Shown in pieces: positions 13,801-20,078 of a stretch of 21,969 nucleotides of DNA. The notes beneath the pieces were generated by a model. That model was not told the DNA's origin, searched no databases, and saw nothing but the letters and a program-made list of their open reading frames with translations. Source of the stretch: an uncultured Mycoplasmatota bacterium (GTDB lineage Bacteria > Bacillota_I > Bacilli_A > RF39 > UBA660); the NCBI GenBank assembly GCA_947572405.1, contig CANPBV010000012.1:1-21969 (forward strand), written 5' to 3'. A program made the translations under genes and the position numbers. How positions within the stretch are numbered: position 1 is the first letter of the stretch; each line of letters starts with the position of its first letter.

Positions 13801-15945
13801 TCCACAGAAATTGTAACAGAGAAAGGATTGCTTTCATTCCCAGCTACTGCGGTTAAAAATGCGATTGCCTCTGGATTAAACTCAATGGATGAGAAAGTAA
13901 ATCGTGTGAACGAAACAACAAGTGCATTTGATGAAATGGTATCTATGTTCTATCGTCACAAAGGCTTATCAGAAAATCCAAGTAATGAAGAAATTTATAA
14001 TAATGTAAAAGACCAGGCCCCAACATCTAGAATTAATATTCGTTACATGAGAATGTTCGATGGAGCATTCATGTATGCAGGAGGTCTTCATGTTGGAATT
14101 GGATATGGTTCTATCAGTGGATTATTACACGGAACAACTTATCAAGATTCTTTTAATGGATATTTTGGATGGGGTATTAGTCATGAAATCGGACATCAAA
14201 TTAATCAAGGTAAATTAGCTCACGCCGAAGTAACCAACAATATTTATGCATTACTTGCACAAACTGCAAATGATAAAAATAAATCAAGATTAGAAACAAG
14301 TAATATTTATCCAAAAATTTATGAAAAGGTAACTTCTAATACACTAGGAAAACCAAGCAATGTATTTGTAACTTTGGGAATGTACTGGCAATTACATCTA
14401 GCATATGATGATACAAAAACGTATGAAGATAAAAATTCTATCTATGCTAAGATAAATCATTTGACAAGAACCAAAGCGTTGTCTGGAAACTCTGATGATT
14501 TATTAGTCATGTATGCAAGTGAAGCAGCAGGGAAAAACTTAGTTCCATTCTTTAAAAAATGGGGATTAACACCAAGCGAAGCAGCAATAGAATACGCTTC
14601 AGAGTTCCCAGAAGAAACAAGAGATATTTGGTATTTGAATGATGAAGCCAGAAGATACCGTTTAGAGGGTGGAAGCCCTATGTCAAGTGATACAAAAGTA
14701 GAAGCAACTATGACAGAAGCCGATAATAAAAATAAACGTTTTACATTATCATTTAATGTCAATAAAGATGATAGAAACATCTTAGGTTATGAAATTATTC
14801 GTAATGGAGAACCAATCGCTTTTGTAACAGAAAATACCTTTACAGACCAGATTGGAGCTATGAATAATAGAGCCATTACTTATAAGATAGTTGCTTATGA
14901 TTATTTATTAAACAAAACAGAAGCTTATGTTTTAGACGAAGTAAAAGTAGCGCATGATGGAAGTGTGAAAAAAGATAATTTTACAATTAGTTCAAATACC
15001 AAAGCCGCAGGTGAAATTGTTGACAATGAAGATGAAACAATTGATATGAGTAAACTTACTATCAATCATTTGATTGATGATGATACAAGTACTTACTTTA
15101 AAGGTACTGAAAAAGTTTCAAAATTAGTTTATACAAACAATAAAGTAGAATTAAAACCAGATACAGATAATGCTTATATTTTAATTCATTTAAATACAAA
15201 AATGCCTTTATCTGGTATCAAATATCAGGCTGCATTAGAAAATGGACTATTAATGGAACATACGATTTCAAAATATAATGTGTATGTGAGTAAAGATGGT
15301 TCTTCATGGGCATTAGCAAAAACTGGAACATTTCATTTAACAGAAGAGAACAATTATACCGAGATTGTTTACTTTGATAAAGAAGGAACAACAGGTGGAA
15401 ATCAGTTATGGACTTATAATGATATTTCTTATGTTAAAATAGAGTCAGTTGGAAATAAGAATGGAATTAGTGGAGCGGAAATCGATGTTATTGCTCCTCC
15501 AGGAGATAATGTTGATTTATCAAATGAAACGATTGGAAAATTAAAAGAACCATTCGTTTATGAAGAAGGAAAAGACCCAATCCCAGCAGGATCTGTTGTA
15601 TTTAAAGGAAATTATAGAGGAAATCCAGCCTTTAATGCGATGTTACTTGTAGATGCAGATGATGAAAATAAAATCTATGATGGAGAAAACTTCTTATTTG
15701 CTAACTTAACAGATCAAAATGATGTCACTGAAATAGCGGATGGAATTTGGTTCTATGTTGTAGATGAGGAAACTTATAAGACAATGGTAGGAACAAATAT
15801 CAGAGCCAGATTATATCGTGTGAATGATGCTGTTACTTTAGAAGGTCAAAGGTTAACTAGTACCTCTTTAACAGTAACGGATTTACCAAGTTATGATAAC
15901 TTACCTGATATGGAAATTGTAGATACGACGAAAGGAACAAATTAA
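10876..15945 (+). CDS. Secreted M60 (enhancin/mucinase-type) metallopeptidase with dockerin, FN3 and discoidin-like modules
   Basis: 1689 residues from ATG 10876, preceded by AAAGGAG (10861-10867). The N-terminus is a signal peptide (KKRLISYILCFCMALESLAP, cleavage near FAF/SE). Residues of about 40-180 form a beta-rich module like those preceding dockerins. Residues 183-232 are a type I dockerin: two EF-hand-like loops, DVNGDGSINDAD (184-195) and DLNRDGNVDIAD (211-222). A beta module covers about 245-390, two FN3 domains about 396-490 and 492-575, and a discoidin/F5-8C-like module about 580-745. The M60 region is at about 850-1260 with HEIGHQ (His1103, Glu1104, His1107) and Glu1118 eleven residues on, fitting HExxH-x(8,28)-E. 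FN3-like and galactose-binding-like modules follow. M60 enzymes cleave O-glycosylated proteins such as mucins. There is no membrane anchor or LPXTG; the dockerin plus the cohesin-like neighbour suggest how it is retained. Confidence 0.92.
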   Translation: MKKRLISYILCFCMALESLAPSCFAFSETLKNDNVMKTIDNEMVIHNEKVDAKGNLEIDLKFSLPIENVENANIGFYLKDETGANMQVDLNGITDIVNKQYNLGNESVTVSIRKLDREGNLLTGTNYENLVVYYGITVYGLNRGTYALELFGNGYKSYHTNITLDDYSKRISLSNEKGMFEVGDVNGDGSINDADIDHLIAHFGESSFIYDLNRDGNVDIADLNYITAIISGTKKNATIVDTTAILDETKIEMVGGTGTLSDLLTDDGRVTVTASDSGKITESNPAVLTLNLKDKVDTSELRLEVGETNVPEKLEIVVTDENGKDHIFEKNFEVLNDIHTFTDKANPNTIVIDLKGQIAIKKVTIKIKESSTDNLAEIGKVEFLNNVYTEVPVPSVDRPTNVQVEELSESFKITYNHAPNVTGYEIIVKEMNGDQIVKNNIYQTTYDEFTVGGLKNYTNYLVCVQSVNEEWKSGCTDSIKVTPKPTRKPPMVDMVTLNPVYAGFNIGYKKMDDTLTYNIYYRIKGETEFTKITGITTTGYQLRNLKPSTEYEIAVSGTNELGEGPKSNIAVGTTKDYIMPDTYNYGLINRPNGTEKTDYIKSVTLKTGKNYPAENIYSLVDNDYESYWQADTWDTGGYNVNANAGIVVEFEQNFQIAQMFLVPKDDSASFFYVRVYYDENGKEKSVNASIASATSPNGQKYYKVLLQNKVNTSKIRLCLANYTANGNNALREIKFYEYNPLEDDIEVIYKDDLHLELQDRVTEETIKALETRVNTKEEASGEYHPNREALLKELDYARKILNDTAIREVMTVDQTISNNRNGHLGFAMSISDYQPLGIAARAGETITVYVGTKNKVMPQIVFTQYYAEANVWTQTVANLKVGQNMIEVPKIGSMNEERGGSVYVRYPSSTVGSEIKIRVSGGTKIPVLDVNGLSGNDKINAIRTYIEELETYTSKLPQLYSEQDLTFNERTSVLNSTEIVTEKGLLSFPATAVKNAIASGLNSMDEKVNRVNETTSAFDEMVSMFYRHKGLSENPSNEEIYNNVKDQAPTSRINIRYMRMFDGAFMYAGGLHVGIGYGSISGLLHGTTYQDSFNGYFGWGISHEIGHQINQGKLAHAEVTNNIYALLAQTANDKNKSRLETSNIYPKIYEKVTSNTLGKPSNVFVTLGMYWQLHLAYDDTKTYEDKNSIYAKINHLTRTKALSGNSDDLLVMYASEAAGKNLVPFFKKWGLTPSEAAIEYASEFPEETRDIWYLNDEARRYRLEGGSPMSSDTKVEATMTEADNKNKRFTLSFNVNKDDRNILGYEIIRNGEPIAFVTENTFTDQIGAMNNRAITYKIVAYDYLLNKTEAYVLDEVKVAHDGSVKKDNFTISSNTKAAGEIVDNEDETIDMSKLTINHLIDDDTSTYFKGTEKVSKLVYTNNKVELKPDTDNAYILIHLNTKMPLSGIKYQAALENGLLMEHTISKYNVYVSKDGSSWALAKTGTFHLTEENNYTEIVYFDKEGTTGGNQLWTYNDISYVKIESVGNKNGISGAEIDVIAPPGDNVDLSNETIGKLKEPFVYEEGKDPIPAGSVVFKGNYRGNPAFNAMLLVDADDENKIYDGENFLFANLTDQNDVTEIADGIWFYVVDEETYKTMVGTNIRARLYRVNDAVTLEGQRLTSTSLTVTDLPSYDNLPDMEIVDTTKGTN

Positions 15946-15946
15946 T

Positions 15947-16762
15947 ATGAAAAGACTATTATGGATTGGTTTCAGTATTGTTTTATTCCTTTCTGGAATA
16001 TCTGGGATTAAGGCAGAAACAGTATTAGAGCCTGTTTCTAATAAAAATGGAAATGTAGAAATTAATTTAAATTTTGAAGAAGGATATGTAGGGGCAATTG
16101 ATTTGACTTTAAAAGTTTCTTCAAATGTAAAAGTGACAGGAGTTAACTGGAATACATCTTTTGCAACAACAGTTACCAAACGTTACACTTATGATGAAAC
16201 AAATCATATTGTAAAAATTTATTTGGCAACAGGAAATAATACAAGAAATCTAGTAGATAAAAATGGGAATTTGAAAGTAGGAAATTTGACAGTAAAAAGT
16301 GTAAGTGGAGATAGTGCAAATTATACAGTTGACATAACATCACTTTCTATTGTAGATGCTAATTATATTTCAATTGCAAAAAATGATTTAAAAATCGGTG
16401 GAAATAATCAATTTACTTATCAAGTAAATAATGAAATTCCAGAAGAAGAAAAACCATCTACAGATAAACCAAATCAATCAAAACCAAATCAAAAGCCTTC
16501 CAAAGAGGAATTTGAAAAAGAACCAACAGAAGAAAAAAATCCAGAAGAAGAATCAGAAGAAAAAACAGATGAGGAAGAAAAAAAAGAGGATGACAACAAA
16601 GTTGATACAGATAAAAAGCCAAATGATAATAAACAGCCAGAAAAGGTAGAAGAAGAAAAAGTCAAAAAAAGTTTTGATTGGAAAATGATGTTTGGTATTG
16701 TTGTAATAGCAATGTTATTAATAACATTAATATCTATGATTACAAAAAAATTTAAAGATTAA
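15947..16762 (+). CDS. Membrane-anchored cohesin-like protein
   Basis: 271 residues: a signal peptide (MKRLLWIGFSIVLFLSG, cleavage near IKA/ET), one beta-sandwich domain (about 24-165), an acidic/Pro/Lys linker (about 168-243, rich in EEE, KPN and DKK) and a transmembrane helix (about 245-264) with a Lys-rich tail. The domain reads like a cohesin: GNVEINLNF, GAIDLTLKVSSNVKVTGV, IVKIYLATG, LKVGNLTVKS, YTVDITSLSIVDANY. These follow the order of cohesin strands, where an amphipathic GAxDLTLxY strand and a GxLxxLxF-type strand are standard. Assignment is by pattern only. It starts 1 nt after the M60 stop with AAAGGA (15931-15936) inside that gene, so the two are one operon. The natural reading is a surface receptor for the dockerin of the M60 enzyme. 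Confidence 0.7.
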   Translation: MKRLLWIGFSIVLFLSGISGIKAETVLEPVSNKNGNVEINLNFEEGYVGAIDLTLKVSSNVKVTGVNWNTSFATTVTKRYTYDETNHIVKIYLATGNNTRNLVDKNGNLKVGNLTVKSVSGDSANYTVDITSLSIVDANYISIAKNDLKIGGNNQFTYQVNNEIPEEEKPSTDKPNQSKPNQKPSKEEFEKEPTEEKNPEEESEEKTDEEEKKEDDNKVDTDKKPNDNKQPEKVEEEKVKKSFDWKMMFGIVVIAMLLITLISMITKKFKD

Positions 16763-16793
16763 AAGATACAAGAAAGAACCTTGTATCTTTTTT
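16761..16793 (+). terminator. Intrinsic terminator of the M60/cohesin operon
   Basis: AAAAGATACAAG (16761-16772) pairs perfectly with CTTGTATCTTTT (16780-16791) across a 7 nt loop, T to 16793. It starts at the TAA stop of the cohesin-like gene. Confidence 0.9.
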
Positions 16794-16913
16794 AGAGAGC
16801 GAATAAAGGGTATAAGGAAAATTGAATTGAATCAGAATTTTTTAGAAAAGAGTTATGAATAAAAAGAAAATATATAAATTTGACAAATAAAAGGTATTTC
16901 TTCGCCCTCTAAA
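16791..16913. repeat. Long-range imperfect inverted repeat in the M60 operon/rnjA intergenic region
   Basis: TTTAGAGAGCGAA (16791-16803) is complementary to TTCGCCCTCTAAA (16901-16913) at 12 of 13 positions, and three more pairs (AAA/TTT) follow after one mismatch. The 97 nt between the 13-nt arms are AT-rich with no credible gene. It could be the closing stem of a small RNA, a decayed mobile-element remnant or chance. The rest of this convergent intergenic region (to 16974) holds nothing else recognisable. Confidence 0.4.
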
Positions 16914-16974
16914 CATATAATACTGTGCTAAATATAAAAAATCCTAGATATTTACGAAAAAAGTTGAATGAGAA

Positions 16975-17008
16975 AAAAGAAGATTAAGCAATTGCCTTTT
17001 CTTCTTTT
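16975..17008 (-). terminator. Intrinsic terminator of rnjA
   Basis: Read on the minus strand, AAAAGAAGA (complement of 17008-17000) pairs with TCTTCTTTT (complement of 16983-16975), enclosing a GCAATTGC palindrome, and T continues beyond. The 5' arm and loop lie in the last codons of rnjA. Confidence 0.75.
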
Positions 17009-18669
17009 TTAATATCCATTATTACGGGTAAAATAATTGGTTTTCTACCAGTTGCATCAAAAATGTAATTGGTAAGAGCTGTCATAATTTCAGTTTTAAT
17101 TTCAGAATAATTAATTTGTTTTTTTAGCTTTGATACAATTGCATCTCTACTAATTTCTTCTAATCGTTTCATAAGCTCTAAATTATCATTAACCAAAACA
17201 AAACCTCTTGTTGTAATATTGGGTCTTCCTAAAAGACGACGATGATTGGTATCGATATTGGCGATTACAACCACAATTCCATCATTGGCCATAATTTTAC
17301 GGTCTTTTAAAACTGCATTACCAACATCCCCAATTCGATTCCCATCAACATATACGTCACCAGCTTGAATTGTGCCAGCTTTGGTAATTTTTCCCTTATA
17401 AATAGAAAGAATGTCACCATTTCCTAAAACGAATGTATTTTCTCTTGGAATTCCACAATCAACTCCAATGTCAGCATGCTTTTTAAGCATTCTGTATTCT
17501 CCATGAAATGGCATAAAGTATTTTGGTTTCATGAAACGCAACATTAACTTTAGTTCTTCTTCGCTACCATGTCCAGAAGTATGAATATCATTTAAAGAAG
17601 TATTGGTACAAACTTCAACTCCTTTTAAATATAATTTATTAATCGTTCTAGATACACTTAATGCATTCCCTGGAATCGTACTACTTGAGAAGATAACTAG
17701 ATCATCAGGTTGTAGCTTAATTTGTTTGTGACTTCCATTTGCGATTCTAGATAGTGCAGCTAACGGTTCTCCTTGACTTCCTGTGCAAAGTAAACATACT
17801 TTGTTTGGAGGTAAATGATTGGCTTCCTCTGGTGAAATAAAAATATCTTTATTTTTAATATATCCACCTTGAATGGAAATTTCAATATTATTTTCCATGC
17901 TCCTTCCAAAAATCGCAATCTTTCTATCATTTCGTTTACAAGTATCTACAATATGCTTTAAACGATAAATATTAGAAGCGAATGTTGCAATAATAATTCT
18001 CCCGTGATGTCTCCCGAAAATATCAGAAACAGCAGCATCTACTTTTGATTCACTCGCACTCATTCCTTCATTTAAAGCATTGGTACTATCGCTTAGAAGT
18101 AGGGTAACGCCTTTATCTCCAATTTGAGCCATTTTGGACAAATTTGCCATTGGGCCAATTGGCGTTAAATCAAATTTAAAATCTCCAGTTGTAACGATTG
18201 TTCCATTTGGAGTGTGTACACAAATTCCATGAGAATCTGGAATAGAGTGTGTTGTTCTAAAAAACTCAACTTCCATTGTTTTAAACTTTACTCTTGTAGC
18301 CTCTGTATAAACAACAATATTTTTATATTGGATATTTCTATCTTCTAACTTTTTTTTGATTAACCCGACTGCTTGATTTGGTGCATAAATTACTGGTATA
18401 TTGACTGATTGTAATAAAAATGGAATTCCTCCAATATGGTCTTCATGCCCATGAGTGATAAATAACCCCTTTATTTTATTTTCATTTTTCTTTAAAAAAG
18501 TAAAATCGGGAATTACATAATCAACTCCCATTAAGTCATCAGGAAACGTAATTCCAGCATCCGTAATAATAAGTTCTTCATTATGCATAATACAATACAT
18601 ATTTTTTCCAACTTCTCCAAGGCCACCTAAAGCAAACACTTTGGTGTCCTTTTCGTCAAAACTTTTCAA
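16984..18669 (-). CDS. rnjA: Ribonuclease J (RNase J1 type)
   Basis: 561 residues, the usual RNase J length. A metallo-beta-lactamase/beta-CASP nuclease with 5'-3' exo- and endonuclease activity in mRNA decay and rRNA processing. It shows the GGLGEVGKNM start motif (15-24), HGHEDH (73-78), His141, His147 (HSIPDSHG), Asp163 (TTGDFKFD), the beta-CASP motif HTSGHG (363-368) and His389 (PFHGEYR), and the C-terminal domain from about 450. All metal ligands are present. The start codon is TTG (18669-18667), 7 nt from AAAGGAG (complement of 18677-18683). The next Met is residue 24, past the conserved GGLGE motif, so TTG must be used. Convergent to the cohesin operon, divergent from ftsY. Confidence 0.95.
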   Translation of the reverse strand: MKSFDEKDTKVFALGGLGEVGKNMYCIMHNEELIITDAGITFPDDLMGVDYVIPDFTFLKKNENKIKGLFITHGHEDHIGGIPFLLQSVNIPVIYAPNQAVGLIKKKLEDRNIQYKNIVVYTEATRVKFKTMEVEFFRTTHSIPDSHGICVHTPNGTIVTTGDFKFDLTPIGPMANLSKMAQIGDKGVTLLLSDSTNALNEGMSASESKVDAAVSDIFGRHHGRIIIATFASNIYRLKHIVDTCKRNDRKIAIFGRSMENNIEISIQGGYIKNKDIFISPEEANHLPPNKVCLLCTGSQGEPLAALSRIANGSHKQIKLQPDDLVIFSSSTIPGNALSVSRTINKLYLKGVEVCTNTSLNDIHTSGHGSEEELKLMLRFMKPKYFMPFHGEYRMLKKHADIGVDCGIPRENTFVLGNGDILSIYKGKITKAGTIQAGDVYVDGNRIGDVGNAVLKDRKIMANDGIVVVIANIDTNHRRLLGRPNITTRGFVLVNDNLELMKRLEEISRDAIVSKLKKQINYSEIKTEIMTALTNYIFDATGRKPIILPVIMDIKKEEKAIA

Positions 18670-18714
18670 TTCAATTCTCCTTTCTTTTTTCCTCGTTTGA
18701 AATTAGACTTTATC

Positions 18715-18743
18715 ATTATAACTTTTTTTTCTTATTTTGTCTA
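18715..18743 (-). promoter_or_regulatory. Promoter of rnjA
   Basis: On the minus strand, TAGACA (complement of 18743-18738), a 17 nt A-rich spacer and TATAAT (complement of 18720-18715). Transcription would start near 18708, giving a leader of about 40 nt. Confidence 0.7.
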
Positions 18744-18795
18744 GTAATATCCTTTTATTTCGTGTAAAATAAGAATAGTGAAAGAAGGTTTCAAA

Positions 18796-19782
18796 ATGGG
18801 ATTATTTGATAAATTTAAAAATGTATTTAAAACTTCTAATAAGTCACAAGTTGAGCTTTATGATAAAGGGTTAGAAAAAACAAGAAATGACTTTGTGTCA
18901 AAATTAACTCTGCTAAATAAAAAGTATAAAAAAGTAAACAATGAATATTTTGAAGAACTAGAAGAAATATTAATTATGGCAGATATTGGAGTAGAAACGG
19001 TAATGACCTTTATCGATAGACTAAAAAAACGTGTCAAACATGAAAATATTATTGATTCAGAAGATCTAAAAGAGGTTATTGTGGATGAAATGTTTATCAT
19101 TTATGTCAATAATGAAGTCATTATAAATAAAATCAACTATAGTGAAATAGGACCAACCGTTGTTTTATTTGTAGGCGTAAATGGAGTTGGAAAAACAACG
19201 ACCATTGGAAAAATTGCCCACAAACTAGTAAAGGAAGGAAAAAAAGTATTATTGATTGCTGGAGATACTTTTAGAGCAGGAGCAGTAGAACAAATAGAAG
19301 AGTGGGGAAACCGTATAGGAGCAAGAGTGATCGGTGGAGAAAATAAAGACCCTGCTAGTGTCATATATGATGGTTTAGAAATTGCGAAAAAGGAATCTTA
19401 TGATGTTGTGTTAATTGATACTGCAGGAAGATTACAAAATAAAGTTAATTTAATGAATGAATTAGAAAAAATGAATAAAGTAATTGGAAAATTAATTCCA
19501 TCGGCCCCTCATGAAACGTTATTGGTGATAGATGCAACAACAGGACAAAACGGAATTAGTCAAGCGAAAAGTTTCAAAGAAATAACCAATATTACAGGGA
19601 TTGTTTTAACCAAATTAGATGGAACCGCAAAAGGAGGAATTGTGTTAGCTATTAAAGAAAGTGTTGGTATTCCTGTTAAATTTGTGGGGCTTGGGGAACG
19701 TGAGACTGACTTACAAGTATTTGATATTGAAAAATATATTTATGGATTATTTAAAGATTTTGTAGAGGATCACACATGTTAG
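18796..19782 (+). CDS. ftsY: Signal recognition particle receptor FtsY
   Basis: 328 residues of SRP GTPase. FtsY docks the SRP-ribosome complex at the membrane for cotranslational insertion. It has an N domain at about 20-110 and a G domain with P-loop GVNGVGKT (127-134), GDTFRAGAVEQ, DTAGR (208-212) and TKLDG (272-276), plus the C-terminal GLGE and DLQVFD motifs. The long acidic A domain of E. coli FtsY is missing; a short amphipathic start (MGLFDKFKNVFK) probably serves for membrane contact, as in other Gram-positives. The start is ATG 18796, 7 nt after AGAAGG (18783-18788), rather than GTG 18778, which has no ribosome site. It overlaps ylxM by 7 nt (ATGTTAG). A -10-like TAAAAT at 18765 lacks a convincing -35. 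Confidence 0.95.
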   Translation: MGLFDKFKNVFKTSNKSQVELYDKGLEKTRNDFVSKLTLLNKKYKKVNNEYFEELEEILIMADIGVETVMTFIDRLKKRVKHENIIDSEDLKEVIVDEMFIIYVNNEVIINKINYSEIGPTVVLFVGVNGVGKTTTIGKIAHKLVKEGKKVLLIAGDTFRAGAVEQIEEWGNRIGARVIGGENKDPASVIYDGLEIAKKESYDVVLIDTAGRLQNKVNLMNELEKMNKVIGKLIPSAPHETLLVIDATTGQNGISQAKSFKEITNITGIVLTKLDGTAKGGIVLAIKESVGIPVKFVGLGERETDLQVFDIEKYIYGLFKDFVEDHTC

Positions 19783-20069
19783 AAGAAGGCATATATTTAA
19801 ATTGCTTATATGATTATTATAGTGAATTATTAACAGAGAAGCAAAGACTTTACTTTGAAGAATATTATTTCAATAACTTAACATTAGCCGAAATTAGTGA
19901 AAATTATGAAGTTAGCCGAAATGCCGTTCATAAGAATATTAAAGAAACAACTTTAAAATTATTAGAATATGAAGAAAAATTAAAACTGTATGAAAAAGCT
20001 TGTAATCTTAGAAAGATTATAGAAAATTTAGATAAAAATATAAAAGAACAAATAGAGGAATGGATATAG
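19776..20069 (+). CDS. ylxM: YlxM family putative SRP-associated helix-turn-helix protein
   Basis: 97 residues, close to the family norm of about 110. A sigma-70 region-4-like helix-turn-helix is visible: LLTEKQRLYFEEYYFNNLTL, AEISENYEVSRNAVHKNIK, then a long C-terminal helix rich in Lys and Glu. YlxM (UPF0122) is normally encoded just before ffh and is reported to modulate SRP GTPase activity in streptococci. Here it overlaps ftsY and is followed not by ffh but by an ATPase gene. Translation is probably coupled to ftsY. Confidence 0.9.
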   Translation: MLEEGIYLNCLYDYYSELLTEKQRLYFEEYYFNNLTLAEISENYEVSRNAVHKNIKETTLKLLEYEEKLKLYEKACNLRKIIENLDKNIKEQIEEWI

Positions 20070-20078
20070 GGTGATAAA

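Noticed and set aside
16431..16649. Plus-strand 72-residue Lys/Gln-rich frame inside the cohesin-like gene
   Set aside because: A frame shift of the A-rich acidic linker; low-complexity and no independent start signals.
16880..16921. TTGACA and TATAAT in the 16.8-16.9 kb intergenic region as a promoter
   Set aside because: The boxes are 30 nt apart, too far for a sigma-A promoter.
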